Shown in pieces: positions 25,478 through 34,295 of a DNA stretch of 64,000 bases (position 1 is the first letter of the stretch; each line of letters opens with the position of its first letter). Both the position numbers and the translations under genes were made by a program. Origin of the DNA: Cyanosarcina radialis HA8281-LM2 (GTDB lineage Bacteria; Cyanobacteriota; Cyanobacteriia; Cyanobacteriales; CCAP-1448); NCBI GenBank assembly GCA_019359615.1, contig JAHHHA010000018.1:60564-124563 (forward strand), read 5' to 3'. The notes beneath the pieces are model-generated. The model was not told the origin of the DNA. It saw nothing but the letters and a program-made list of their open reading frames with translations, and made no database searches.

Positions 25478-26080
25478 ATGGCATTAATGAGTCAAATTGA
25501 AACAATTTCAGGGCGAGGTATCCCACTAGTTGGTGCTGATATCGATACCGATCGCATTATTCCAGCTAGGTTTTTGCGTTCCATCACCTTTGAAGGCTTA
25601 GGACAACAAGTATTTGTTGACGATCGCACTCAAGCTAACGGGCAACATTCTTTCGATTTACCCCAATATCAAGGGGCCAAGATCTTAGTAGTTAATGGTA
25701 ACTTCGGTTGCGGTTCTTCCAGAGAACACGCCCCCCAAGCAATTATTAAATGGGGAATTCAAGCGATCGTCGGCGAGAGTTTTGCGGAAATATTTTTGGG
25801 CAATTGCTCTGCTAATGGCATTCCCTGCGTTACCGCTGCCCCAGAAACAGTCAAACAATTGCAAACTTGGTTGCAGGAAAATCCCCAAAAAGCGATCGAT
25901 CTAGATTTAGCCGCCATGGAAGTGCGATGGGGCGATTCGAGTGCGGCGATTTATATGGGTGAAGGCCCCAGGCAAATGTTACTCACCGGAACTTGGGATA
26001 CCTGCGGACAATTATTGCAAAATCGCGATCGCATTGAGTCTACCGCTTCCCAATTGCCTTATCTGGCGTGGAGCCATTAA
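25478..26080 (+). CDS. leuD: 3-isopropylmalate dehydratase small subunit
   Basis: The 200-residue protein is the swivelling aconitase domain of LeuD: DIDTDRIIPARFLRSITFEG at about 21, and VNGNFGCGSSREHAPQAIIK at about 72, which contacts substrate. Length is normal for a separate small subunit. The start may be the ATG at 25478 or the fourth codon at 25487; a weak ACAGG favours the latter. It pairs with leuC. Confidence 0.93.
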   Translation: MALMSQIETISGRGIPLVGADIDTDRIIPARFLRSITFEGLGQQVFVDDRTQANGQHSFDLPQYQGAKILVVNGNFGCGSSREHAPQAIIKWGIQAIVGESFAEIFLGNCSANGIPCVTAAPETVKQLQTWLQENPQKAIDLDLAAMEVRWGDSSAAIYMGEGPRQMLLTGTWDTCGQLLQNRDRIESTASQLPYLAWSH

Positions 26081-26107
26081 TACAAATTCGGTTAGCGCAT
26101 AATCCGG

Positions 26108-26206
26108 GTTTGCCCTCACCCCCGTCCCCTATTGTGTAGAGACGTAGCATGCTACGTCTGTAGCCTGGGAGAGGGGTGCCCGTCAGGGCGGGGTGAGGGC
26201 TGGCAG
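26108..26206. repeat. GCCCTCACCCC repeat carrying an inserted 20-bp perfect palindrome
   Basis: The outer arms are GCCCTCACCCCCGTCCCC (left) and GAGAGGGG then GGGGTGAGGGC (right). Between them, 26140-26159 is a perfect palindrome AGACGTAGCATGCTACGTCT. The right arm overlaps the last codons of murD. As a hairpin-rich stretch between the convergent leuD and murD genes it could end transcription in both directions. Confidence 0.7.
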
Positions 26207-27547
26207 CAATTGCTGGCAGAGTTGGCGAAAATGCTCTCCCCGCTGCTCGAAATTCTCGTACTGGTCGAAACTAGCGCAAGCCGGAGAAAGCAACACGACG
26301 CGAGCATTATATTGTTGCGCCAACACAGTACCTCTGGAAACGGCATTTTCCATAGTTTCTACAATTTCGTAATTGTCGTAACCTACCTCTTGCAACCTCT
26401 GGGCAAAAGCACTGGCCGCCTTACCGATTAACAACACCGCTGCTGCCTTGGCTCGAATAGTTTGCAACCATCCAGTATCGTCGCCTTCTTTGGCCTCACC
26501 ACCAGCAATTAAAATCGCCGGACTGTCAACCGAACTCAATCCCACTTGCGCGGCATCGTAGTTAGTCGCTTTACTGTCGTTAATAAATTCAATTCCTGCT
26601 AGCGTGCAGATCCGCTCTAAGCGATGGGGCACGCCAGGAAAGCGATCGATCCCTTGGAAAATAGCTTCTTTGTCGATTCCAGCTAACCTGGCTGTTGCCA
26701 CTGCCATTAACAGGTTTTGCTGATTGTGTTCTCCAGGCATCTTTAAAGTTGTAGCTGGTAAAATTGGCTCGCCTTGCATCACTACCCAGCCGTTTTCGAT
26801 ATACGCTCCTAAATCTGGGTTGCCCAAAAGATGCTCTTGACCTCGAATGCTCGTCCAGCAGGCATTTTGCCAATTTTCTTTACCCATTTGATGCAGATAC
26901 GCATCATCGCCGTTGAAGATCTGGGAGCGCGATCGCTCTAACAGCTTGGCCTTAATCTGGTAATAGTTATCTAAGGTATAGTGGCGGCTGAGGTGATCGG
27001 GGGTAAAGGTCGTCCACACGCCAATTTGAGGCGCGAGGGAAGTAGAAGATTCGATTTGATAGCTGCTAATTTCGGCAATTACCCAATCCGGGGGTTTCTC
27101 GGCTAATGCCAGTTCGCAAGCAGCGTAGCCGATGTTGCCGCAGGCAGGGGCATGAAACCCAGCAGCTTGAAAAATGGCGGCAATTAAAGCTGTGGTAGTA
27201 GTTTTGCCGTTAGTGCCAGTAATTGCCACCCAAGGGCAAGATTGCAGATAGCGCCAGGCCAATTCCATTTCGCCAATCGTTTCGATCCCCATGTTGCGGG
27301 CATCGACTAAAGCTGGCAAATCCCAGCGCACGCCAGGGGAAACGACTATTAATTGCACAGATGGTGTCGGCACGAAAGCTCGATCCAATTCCACTGCAAT
27401 CCCTTCGCGGGCCAGTTCTTGTTGCTGTTGTTGCAGGCTCTCTGAGGATTGGCGATCGCTAATAATGACATCCCATCCCTCCCTTTGCAACAGCTTAGCC
27501 GCGACAATTCCAGATTTTCCCAAACCAATTACACGAGCATGAGCCAT
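26183..27547 (-). CDS. murD: UDP-N-acetylmuramoyl-L-alanine--D-glutamate ligase
   Basis: The 454-residue protein shows MurD features: N-terminal Rossmann [16 protein letters not shown], the ATP-binding [14 protein letters not shown] at about 111, a central [17 protein letters not shown] region, PHRLERI and [12 protein letters not shown] at about 310, and [20 protein letters not shown] near the C-terminus. It adds D-glutamate to UDP-MurNAc-L-Ala in peptidoglycan synthesis. The last residues (ALTPP) and the TGA stop come from an interspersed repeat, so the natural C-terminus may differ by a few residues from relatives. Convergent with leuD. Confidence 0.95.
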   Translation of the reverse strand: MAHARVIGLGKSGIVAAKLLQREGWDVIISDRQSSESLQQQQQELAREGIAVELDRAFVPTPSVQLIVVSPGVRWDLPALVDARNMGIETIGEMELAWRYLQSCPWVAITGTNGKTTTTALIAAIFQAAGFHAPACGNIGYAACELALAEKPPDWVIAEISSYQIESSTSLAPQIGVWTTFTPDHLSRHYTLDNYYQIKAKLLERSRSQIFNGDDAYLHQMGKENWQNACWTSIRGQEHLLGNPDLGAYIENGWVVMQGEPILPATTLKMPGEHNQQNLLMAVATARLAGIDKEAIFQGIDRFPGVPHRLERICTLAGIEFINDSKATNYDAAQVGLSSVDSPAILIAGGEAKEGDDTGWLQTIRAKAAAVLLIGKAASAFAQRLQEVGYDNYEIVETMENAVSRGTVLAQQYNARVVLLSPACASFDQYENFEQRGEHFRQLCQQLLPALTPP

Positions 27548-27823
27548 AGCGATCGGACTGAACTTCTTGAGTTAAGTAATCCTTATTTAACCACTCGCTT
27601 GTAGAGAGAACAAGAGGAAGACAGGACTTCAGGAAAATAGGGCAATAGCTGTAGATTGGGTGAAAGGCAGGAAACCCAACTAATACTCAATCCGGTTACG
27701 CGGGCGTAATTATGTAGCGATCGACAAATTGGCGCTAACGCATCCCGTCAGTTCATTCGCAGGACTTACACGCTACTCTTTTGAACTCCGTCATTAGCTA
27801 TTTTGTCATTTTTTTTACAATTC

Positions 27824-27898
27824 TTGACAGGCCGATCTCAGTAAGCTGTTATTACCCTCCGATTGCTTCAGCTAACCGCCCTGTAGTGGCGGTTTTTT
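27824..27898 (+). ncRNA. Candidate small RNA unit: promoter and terminator without an ORF
   Basis: TTGACA (27824-27829), a 17-bp spacer and TGTTAT (27847-27852) form a good sigma-70-type promoter. It is followed within about 45 bp by AACCGCCCTGTAGTGGCGGTT (pattern: CCGCC stem, 27876-27895) and a six-T run ending at 27897, a textbook factor-independent terminator. The implied transcript is only about 40 nt, so the true start may be further upstream. No open frame of note lies on this strand. Confidence 0.35.
27875..27898 (+). terminator. Factor-independent terminator (plus strand)
   Basis: AACCGCC (27875-27881) pairs with GGCGGTT (27889-27895) across a short CTGTAGT loop, and TTTTTT follows directly. 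No annotated gene on the plus strand ends just upstream, which is why a small RNA is proposed. Confidence 0.7.
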
Positions 27899-28205
27899 AT
27901 TGGCAGAGGAGCTTGAGTTCGTTTTTCATTACACACTCTACAGTAAATTCCCTATTTGCAAGTGCTAAAGTTATTTGCCCAAGAATGACAAAAGAGAGTA
28001 GAATCAGCCAAATTACGGATCCATTAACGAAATACTTAAGTATATTATATTTAGATGTTTTTTCAGGGCGTTCTACTTTGTCTGTCATGACTATTGACGA
28101 TATGTTGCAGAGCAACAGGCTACCCAACGCACTCAAAAGTAGATACCTATTTCCCGGTAAAACCTGGAAAAACAATAAAACTATCTCGTACTTGGAGGTG
28201 CCCAA
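27897..28205 (-). CDS. Possible small two-helix membrane protein
   Basis: This frame encodes 102 residues from a TTG with AAGG upstream. It has two clear hydrophobic segments (about 22-41 and 64-84) separated by a charged loop (TDKVERPEKTSKYN), which is protein-like. An internal ATG at 28087 would give a 63-residue product with one segment. The opposite strand also has an open frame here (27781-28212), which I consider the shadow. No homologue is recognised; it could be a chance frame. Confidence 0.35.
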   Translation of the reverse strand: MGTSKYEIVLLFFQVLPGNRYLLLSALGSLLLCNISSIVMTDKVERPEKTSKYNILKYFVNGSVIWLILLSFVILGQITLALANREFTVECVMKNELKLLCQ

Positions 28206-28275
28206 CTATTAGCCTTGCGATGGATAACAAAAGTATCGATCGACAGGCAAATATAAATTAGCTTGTGCGATCTAG

Positions 28276-28599
28276 TTGACGTAGAACGTTGGAAGTCTGT
28301 AAACTCCTGATGTTAATCTTTTTTTAAACTGGCTCCGTATATACTTCGCTTCCTCTAAATAGTAAAATGGCGTGGTATCTCTGGCCGTCGGGGATCGCTA
28401 CCTAGATTTAGCAGCTAACGCCATTGAGAAAGCCAGTTAACTTCTGTAAGATAGCTGCTTTGGATATTAAGCGTCATCACTAAATAATGATGCAGGTATT
28501 GTTCATTTGCCACATCTGTTTTGGCAATCGGCAGGCTATACAAAGCGGAAGAACGAAATCAAGCCGAAATCTAGTTAGAGCGTGAGGTAAAGAAAAAAT
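28276..28599 (+). promoter_or_regulatory. Promoter and long, foldable leader of the PEP-CTERM gene
   Basis: TTGACG (28276-28281) with an 18-bp spacer and TAAACT (28300-28305) is a plausible promoter about 295 bp before the ATG. The leader contains nested inverted repeats: AACTGGCT near 28327 with AGCCAGTT near 28433, enclosing AATGGCGT near 28366 with AACGCCATT near 28414. It does not match any riboswitch class I recognise. A structured regulatory leader is inferred from length and pairing only. Confidence 0.35.
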
Positions 28600-29289
28600 A
28601 TGACGAACTATCGACTATTCAAAGTTCCCATTTTTGCATCGATTCTATTAGTAGAAATATTGGGCAGTTCCTTGGCTCCAGCCGTAGCAGCTAGCTTGAA
28701 TTTGGGTAACACCCCGATAAACTGCGAAGAATCTCCAACGAGCAACCAACCGAGAGACAAAGATATCGATAAATTTCTCCCCAAACCCGCAGAGCAGACA
28801 TCGGTAGGTGCTGGAGAATCAAATGCCCCTGGAGGTGGAGAAGACTCAGCCCCAGAGCAACCAAATATATTGGCAGCAAATACTGACGCTTCAGAAACCG
28901 CTCCCGATCCCCTCGCTCAGATCCCGCCAAACGCCATCGCTCAAGGTGAAGCGTGCGAGTTGGTAGAGGGACAAGTCTGCGGTACGGGCGGGGAACTCTG
29001 CGACATTGCAGGTCCTCCCGCAGTAGGCAGTCCGCTAGTGGCAGGAGCAGCAGGATTCCCGTTGGCGGCGTTACTTCCTCTGGCAGGAGTACCATTTCTC
29101 TTCGGTGACGGTGGCGGCGGTGGTGGTAATAACCCTCCTGGCCCGGGTCCGGGTCCAGGCCCAGAACCAATTCCCGAACCATCAACGATATTTGGTTCTG
29201 CGATAGCTTTGGGTTTGGTATTAGGGATGAAGAAAAAATCTAAGCGATCGAAAAAAGAGCGATCGAATGATAAAACCCAAGAAGATTAG
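28600..29289 (+). CDS. PEP-CTERM sorted exported protein
   Basis: The 229-residue protein has an N-terminal signal (hydrophobic about 10-30, cleavage near AVAAS), a disordered acidic and Pro-rich body with four or more Cys (EACELVEG, QVCGTGGELCDIAG), a hydrophobic Pro/Leu/Ala stretch at about 145-168, and a glycine run. It ends in a PEP-CTERM signal: IPEPSTIFGSAIALGLVLG followed by MKKKSKRSKK. Such tails are handled by exosortases and link proteins to the outer surface or exopolysaccharide. No exosortase is in the window. The following exported-protein gene starts 45 bp downstream. Confidence 0.8.
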   Translation: MTNYRLFKVPIFASILLVEILGSSLAPAVAASLNLGNTPINCEESPTSNQPRDKDIDKFLPKPAEQTSVGAGESNAPGGGEDSAPEQPNILAANTDASETAPDPLAQIPPNAIAQGEACELVEGQVCGTGGELCDIAGPPAVGSPLVAGAAGFPLAALLPLAGVPFLFGDGGGGGGNNPPGPGPGPGPEPIPEPSTIFGSAIALGLVLGMKKKSKRSKKERSNDKTQED

Positions 29290-29334
29290 ATTGGGTTAGC
29301 TGACAACAGTAAATCTTTTTCGAGGTAGGGACTT

Positions 29335-30012
29335 ATGTTTTTAAAACCGACAACTCTAGTAACAGGTACGATTTTATCGGTCGTATTTTGCGGGTTAGCC
29401 ACATCATCAGCCATGGCTCGTCCGAGTAGCGATGCCAACAGGCATGGCGTTTTAGTGAGCCAAGACACGGTAGATCCGACTGACGCACCATCAAACAACT
29501 CTCAAGCTGCCACTCCCCCAAAAATGAGGATTGTTGGCGTAGTTAAGAGTTACAACAATAACACTCTAGAACTCCGAGACGTTAGTGGTGCCAGTCAACC
29601 TTACACCGTCGATCCTAGTGCCGTTGGTTCGCTCAATCTGCGTCCGGGAACGATGGTTGCCGTAGATGCCAACCAAGAGGGACAAGTCCAATCGGTCGAG
29701 ATGGCAGAAGTCGATCGAACTTACACTGGTGTGGTTAGAGAGATTAACCAGGAAAACGTCACTTTAGAGCTACCCGACGGTCAAACAACTACTACCGTTA
29801 TCTCTCCAGAAACGCGGTCTCGCATGGGTATAACTACTGGAACACCTTTGAATCTAACAACCTTCCGGGATACTACCGCTACTAAGGTCTGTATCGGTCA
29901 AAGACCTGCACCCGTGGTCGAAGCACCACCAGCACTGCCTAGTGGTGGTGTAGAGCAACCTTTGCCAGAACCACCACCAGTATTACCGCCAACTCCTTCT
30001 GCTTTGTGGTAG
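29335..30012 (+). CDS. Exported protein of unknown function with Pro-rich tail
   Basis: The 225-residue product has a signal peptide (hydrophobic about 8-25, SSAMARP). Its mature part has two similar beta-rich segments: RIVGVVKSYNNNTLELRDVS at about 63 and YTGVVREINQENVTLELPDG at about 128. This suggests two small OB- or SH3-like barrels, as in proteins annotated with DUF5666-type repeats (an inference). The C-terminal 35 residues are Pro-rich. It probably shares a transcript with the PEP-CTERM gene and ends before a strong terminator. Confidence 0.7.
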   Translation: MFLKPTTLVTGTILSVVFCGLATSSAMARPSSDANRHGVLVSQDTVDPTDAPSNNSQAATPPKMRIVGVVKSYNNNTLELRDVSGASQPYTVDPSAVGSLNLRPGTMVAVDANQEGQVQSVEMAEVDRTYTGVVREINQENVTLELPDGQTTTTVISPETRSRMGITTGTPLNLTTFRDTTATKVCIGQRPAPVVEAPPALPSGGVEQPLPEPPPVLPPTPSALW

Positions 30013-30065
30013 GTTTTAAGCTTACAGTTGTAGCCTAATTCGTGCTCCTCGTGTAGAAAATTGAA

Positions 30066-30096
30066 AATAACAGCGTCCATCACGGACGCTGTTATT
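30066..30096. terminator. Bidirectional terminator hairpin
   Basis: AATAACAGCGTCC (30066-30078) pairs perfectly with GGACGCTGTTATT (30084-30096) over a five-base loop. A/T-rich tracts flank both sides, so it could serve both the rightward exported-protein gene and the leftward coiled-coil gene. Confidence 0.85.
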
Positions 30097-30181
30097 TTAT
30101 TTGTAAAGTTAGATGGACAGGCTACGCCAACGCAGTTGAGATTGAGGCAGCAAATTATGCTGGCACCCTAAACCCTTTTTT

Positions 30182-31540
30182 CTACTTGGAATAACGTCGC
30201 AGGCGTGGGAATGTTGGTAGTTCGATCGCTGACCAAGATTTGATCTTTTTGGCCGGTCGTAAGGGGCGAACTAGAGGAGAAGGCCAATTGGAGGTAGAAA
30301 GATCGGTGTCTTCAGGCAATGGAGTTTCATCTTCCTCCTCATCTGCTAAGGAATCAGCTAGCTGGAGATCGCTTTCATCGGCTAAATCATCAGATTCAGC
30401 AACTTCCTCGGCGATCGCTAACTCTAAGTCCTCTGGGAGTAATTCACCGATATCTAACTCGCTCTCTAGAACTAAGTTGGCATTGCAGTTATCTCCTGCC
30501 TCGATCGCAGGGGAATTATCGCTAGATTCGTCCAACAATTCTAATACTGATGTTAGATCGGCTAGCAATTGGGGCGATATTTCTTCTTCTAGTCCTTCTG
30601 AGAGCGATAAAACTGAGTTGTGGTTATCTAGTGCTGGCGCGGGCAGAGATCGTTCCTCGGTGGCGTTTGCTGGGGCTTCGGTAATTTCTGCGTTCGTCTC
30701 TACTGGCTCGCCTAGATGCCAAGGATCTTCATTAGCAGGGCTTTGTAACTCGATCGATTCTGTTGCTGGTGCGGGTCTAGAATCTCTAGGTTCCAACTGA
30801 GTCGATCGCAGTTGGGGTATCCCGGCGGCATCGATCTTGATGGTGTTCGCCCCTAATTTTGCCGCTGGTAAGGGTGGTGCTTGCGGTTCTGGAGGTGAAG
30901 AAAAACTAGCAGTCTGCGGCTGTAACTCTGGGGGAGATTCTATCGGCTCTCGATATTTGCCTTCTGGCGCGTCCAAGCATTTTTCTAAAGCAGCTTTGAA
31001 TTGCAAAGTTTGGCGTTGCTGCCTTTGGAGGCGGTTTTGCAAATCTTGACAGGTATTTTCAGCTTGCAACATCCGATGAGATTGCTCGTTATACTGCTGC
31101 TGGATCAGAGCGCATTCCCGTTCTAGATGGGCAACTCGTTCTTGAGAGGTTTCTAATTGATTCGATAAAGTTTCGATTAAAACTTGCTGGCGTTGGCTGG
31201 CTTGATGCGAAGATTCTAACTCGCTAAATAGCCGCTCGATTTGGTCTTCAGAAACTTTAAGCATTTCTCGGTGCTGGGCCAGCAGAGTTTCTTGCGATTG
31301 CGATCGCGCTTGTTGCAGTTGCAACTCTTCCTGACACCCCCTCAAGGCTTGTTCCAATTGCACTACATGGTCTAGCAATAACCGATTGCGTTGCAGCAAT
31401 TTCTGCGTCGGTTCCAACCGTTCCGCCTCTTCCATCGGTTGAGGAGAGGTTTTCTCTTTCGTCTGTGCCGCTTCAGTAGCTTCGTTGAGGGCAGCAGTTT
31501 CGGGGAGAGATTGGTGATTTGAGGTGTCGGCTTCGCTCAT
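30182..31540 (-). CDS. Coiled-coil protein of unknown function
   Basis: The 452-residue protein has a polar N-terminus, a long Gln/Glu/Leu-rich coiled coil at about 40-190 (for example LLDHVVQLEQALRGCQEELQ), then a disordered acidic region with many Pro, Ser and Glu, and a short basic C-terminal patch (LRPAKKIKSW, LPTFPRLRRYSK). It has no membrane segment. The first 28 codons of the longest frame (from 31624) are encoded by a GGAGGGAGA-type purine repeat, so I start at the ATG at 31540. Function unknown; a scaffold or cytoskeletal role is possible. Confidence 0.65.
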   Translation of the reverse strand: MSEADTSNHQSLPETAALNEATEAAQTKEKTSPQPMEEAERLEPTQKLLQRNRLLLDHVVQLEQALRGCQEELQLQQARSQSQETLLAQHREMLKVSEDQIERLFSELESSHQASQRQQVLIETLSNQLETSQERVAHLERECALIQQQYNEQSHRMLQAENTCQDLQNRLQRQQRQTLQFKAALEKCLDAPEGKYREPIESPPELQPQTASFSSPPEPQAPPLPAAKLGANTIKIDAAGIPQLRSTQLEPRDSRPAPATESIELQSPANEDPWHLGEPVETNAEITEAPANATEERSLPAPALDNHNSVLSLSEGLEEEISPQLLADLTSVLELLDESSDNSPAIEAGDNCNANLVLESELDIGELLPEDLELAIAEEVAESDDLADESDLQLADSLADEEEDETPLPEDTDLSTSNWPSPLVRPLRPAKKIKSWSAIELPTFPRLRRYSK

Positions 31541-31689
31541 AGTTCTTGACTCAACACGGCGTGTGGGAGGGGAGGGAGAGGGAGATGGGGAGATGAGGTG
31601 AGGGAAAAATCGCAATTTAGTCAAACATGGTATTACACATTTGAGCTTTCAGAAATAAGGACTCAAAACTTAACATTTAGTCCTTAATG

Positions 31690-31718
31690 CTTAACACTTA
31701 ACACTTAACACTCCACAC
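31690..31718. repeat. ACTTAAC heptamer repeat
   Basis: Three to four ACTTAAC units end directly before the csaB stop codon (31720-31722 on the minus strand). This is one of several heptamer families of unrelated sequence in this window. Confidence 0.8.
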
Positions 31719-31719
31719 T

Positions 31720-32763
31720 TTATAACGATGTTGTTAATAACTCTTTATGGATGGCGGTTCGATCTCTTAAAAAATGCAAGCGATCGCTGCTTAAGGGGTT
31801 GCCGTTAGCGTAATGTTCGATCCAAGCTTGAGATATTTGGTGAGATTCGGCTGGCAGTCGATCTAGCTCCCATCCAGGAATGTCTAGTTCTGCCATTAGC
31901 TGGCTGACTTTGGGATCGTAGCTGAGGGCGAAGCACCGACATTCTTGAGCGGCTGCCATAATCAAGCTGTGGTAGCGCATCCCGATCGCCATTTCTACTC
32001 CCTGAAACAATCCTTTTAATTCTCTGGGATCTTCTAGGCAGATAATCTGGTTGGGCGCGTTCAAGTGGGGTTGAATTGCTTGAGCGATGGCCAGATCTCG
32101 ATCGACTTGAAAGGGTACGAGTAAGATACAGGTTTGGGTAGCTTTTTGAAAGTCGGCTAAGGCACGAGTCAAGCAATCGAGTCGTTCGGGGGTCAACAAG
32201 CGGTGCGATCGCAATGCTACTGCTACTCTAGGAGCGGGCAAATCCCACAGTCCTTTGACGGGTTTGGCGGTTAACCCCCAAACTAAATCTGGGGCGAGGG
32301 CCGCTGGAATTTGCCATTCAGCTAAGATGGCGGCTGAGGCAGCATCCCGGACGCTAACCGCCGTACAGTTAGCTAAGGCTCTTCGAGCTAACCAACGACT
32401 GAAAGGACGCTGCAACGGGCCTATTCCTTGGGCTAGGGCAATGGTTTTTAACCCCAAACTCTGAGCTAATCCCATCAAACCCGTGTAGTAGATCGGGTTG
32501 CGCATACTAGTGGCATCTTGGATTAAACTGCCACCGCCCAAAATTAAGGCATTCGATCGCTGCAACGCAGACATCACTTGGAAAGCATTCATTCGATCGC
32601 CAGCTTCTACCCCATAGCGATCGTAGGTTTCTTTGGGGTTCCCAGATAGAACGATCGGTTTGACATTAGCTGGCAATATTTCCAGGAGCGATGCCAGCAG
32701 GGCTTCATCGCCGCCGTTGCCTTTGCCGTAGTATCCACACAAAACTGCTTTAATTTCTCCCAT
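31720..32763 (-). CDS. csaB: CsaB-type polysaccharide pyruvyl transferase
   Basis: The 347-residue protein has the CsaB family start (VLCGYYGKGNGGDEALLASL), LILGGGSLIQDATSMRNPIY at about 75, ALAQGIGPLQ at about 108, VSVRDAASAAILAE at about 133, and VEMAIGMRYHSLIMAAAQ near 255. It would transfer pyruvate from PEP to a cell-wall polysaccharide, a modification that anchors S-layer (SLH) proteins. I use the ATG at 32763; a TTG two codons upstream is possible. Confidence 0.9.
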   Translation of the reverse strand: MGEIKAVLCGYYGKGNGGDEALLASLLEILPANVKPIVLSGNPKETYDRYGVEAGDRMNAFQVMSALQRSNALILGGGSLIQDATSMRNPIYYTGLMGLAQSLGLKTIALAQGIGPLQRPFSRWLARRALANCTAVSVRDAASAAILAEWQIPAALAPDLVWGLTAKPVKGLWDLPAPRVAVALRSHRLLTPERLDCLTRALADFQKATQTCILLVPFQVDRDLAIAQAIQPHLNAPNQIICLEDPRELKGLFQGVEMAIGMRYHSLIMAAAQECRCFALSYDPKVSQLMAELDIPGWELDRLPAESHQISQAWIEHYANGNPLSSDRLHFLRDRTAIHKELLTTSL

Positions 32764-32833
32764 GCTCAAAACTTTAGCAGCTTAACGTTAAAATTCAGAA
32801 GAGTACAGGCAAGTCGGGGAAGATCGGATCGCT

Positions 32834-33445
32834 ATGGTTCAAGCAATACCAGAACTTTTAGACTTTGACGAATTCATCGCTTGGCATCCAGATGACGGGC
32901 GGATCTTTGAACTAATTTTAGGAGTTCCTCAAGAATTGAATCCCACAGGACCGCATGAAAAACTGGCAGGATTCTTGACGTATCGGTTAAATGATTGCAT
33001 TTATTTGAACCACAAACCTTACTTCATTCCTAGAACTGCCACGCTCAAACCTTACCGAGACAAGACAGGCTACAAGCCAGATATTGTGGTGTTAGACGAT
33101 CGCGAGATGCCTAACGAACCCCGCTGGGAAAAAGCTTCAACCATTCTCAACGGGCGATCGACACCTTTAGTTATAGAGTTTGCTTCTACCAACTGGCGAG
33201 ACGATTACGGCATGAAGTTAACCGATTATGAATTAATGGGGGTTTTGGAATATTGGATAGTCGATTATCGAGGGTTAGCAGCGGCTCGCCTCATTGGCAG
33301 TCCGAAACAGCCGACTATTAGCGTCTATTACCTAGTTGATGGAGAATATCAACTAAGCCAGTTTCGCTATTCAGAACGAGTCGTTTCTCACATTCTGCCA
33401 GAATTGGAATTAACAGCAGAACAAATTTTTCAGGGAATTGTATAG
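32834..33445 (+). CDS. Uma2 family (DUF820) putative nuclease
   Basis: The 203-residue protein has the PD-(D/E)XK-like pattern of the Uma2 family: YKPDIVVLDD at about 78, LVIEFASTNWRDDYGMKLTD at about 112, and GVLEYWIVDYRG. These proteins are multicopy in cyanobacteria and have no defined function. It ends 4 bp from the convergent NmrA-like gene. Confidence 0.9.
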   Translation: MVQAIPELLDFDEFIAWHPDDGRIFELILGVPQELNPTGPHEKLAGFLTYRLNDCIYLNHKPYFIPRTATLKPYRDKTGYKPDIVVLDDREMPNEPRWEKASTILNGRSTPLVIEFASTNWRDDYGMKLTDYELMGVLEYWIVDYRGLAAARLIGSPKQPTISVYYLVDGEYQLSQFRYSERVVSHILPELELTAEQIFQGIV

Positions 33446-33449
33446 TGTT

Positions 33450-34295
33450 TTAGCTGAGTTTTTGTTGGTAATCTCGGACGAATCGATCGAATTTAATTGC
33501 TCGTCTACCAGTAGTTTCAAAAACTGTATCGGTCACGAGTGGCTGTCCTTCGCTGGCTATTTGCCAAGATGCGACTATGGCTTCAGCGTACCACTGTGGC
33601 AAACCAGATTGAAGTAGGGTTTGCTTAAAATCGTCTGGCGCAACATCGATATAGGTAATTTTTTTAGCATAAGCAGATAGCTTTTCGGCAATAGCTGACA
33701 GCGAAAGCATTTCTGAGCCTGTGACGTTATAGGTTTTACTATCGCGATCGCCTGTCGTTAAAACCCGATGGGCAACTCGTGCCAAATCGCGAATATCCAC
33801 TGGGGCAGTTTTGGCATCTTTCATCGGTAAAGATAGAGTTCCTCGCGTTTTTATTTCGCGGGCAAACCACAAGAAGTTTTGCATGAAAGAATTCGATCGC
33901 AAGATGGTAAAGGGCGTACCCAATTGCTGGAGATAATCTTCGGCGATCGCGTGTTGCTGAAAAAAATGACACGCCGAGCTACGATTGGCTTTGGCAGTAG
34001 ATAGTTTGACGATTCGATCGACTCCAGCGCGTTTGGCGGCCTCAAACAGTCGAATCTCTTGTTCGGCCTGACTCAGGGTATTGGGTGGAATAGAAATGAG
34101 GCGATTGCATCCACACAATGCTACATCTAAGTCTTGTGGTCGATCGAGATCTCCTACAATCACTGAAATTCCTAACAAACTTAGGCTGGCTGCTTCAGGA
34201 GTTCTTACCAGTAACCTAACTTGTATATTATTTTGCCAGAGCAACTCAACTAGTTGGCTGCCAACTCTTCCAGTCGCACCTGTCACCAAAATCAT
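33450..34295 (-). CDS. NmrA/SDR-like NAD(P)-binding protein
   Basis: The 281-residue protein begins MILVTGATGRVGSQLVELLW with the Rossmann GxTGxxG motif, followed by LLVRTPEAASLSLLGISVIV and GDL, typical of atypical short-chain dehydrogenases of the NmrA/QorB type. It lacks a complete YxxxK motif. I start at the ATG at 34295, which overlaps the TGA of the upstream permease gene as ATGA; a frame 22 codons longer lies inside that gene and is unlikely. It is the third gene behind the B12 riboswitch. Confidence 0.85.
   Translation of the reverse strand: MILVTGATGRVGSQLVELLWQNNIQVRLLVRTPEAASLSLLGISVIVGDLDRPQDLDVALCGCNRLISIPPNTLSQAEQEIRLFEAAKRAGVDRIVKLSTAKANRSSACHFFQQHAIAEDYLQQLGTPFTILRSNSFMQNFLWFAREIKTRGTLSLPMKDAKTAPVDIRDLARVAHRVLTTGDRDSKTYNVTGSEMLSLSAIAEKLSAYAKKITYIDVAPDDFKQTLLQSGLPQWYAEAIVASWQIASEGQPLVTDTVFETTGRRAIKFDRFVRDYQQKLS

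Noticed and set aside
26140..26159. 20-bp palindrome as a protein-binding operator
   Set aside because: It lies between convergent genes inside a repeat and has the look of a dispersed palindrome, so a repeat is the simpler explanation.
27781..28212. Plus-strand frame of 143 codons in the gap after murD
   Set aside because: It starts at a TTG inside the candidate promoter region and crosses a terminator; the minus-strand frame in the same place has more membrane-protein character.
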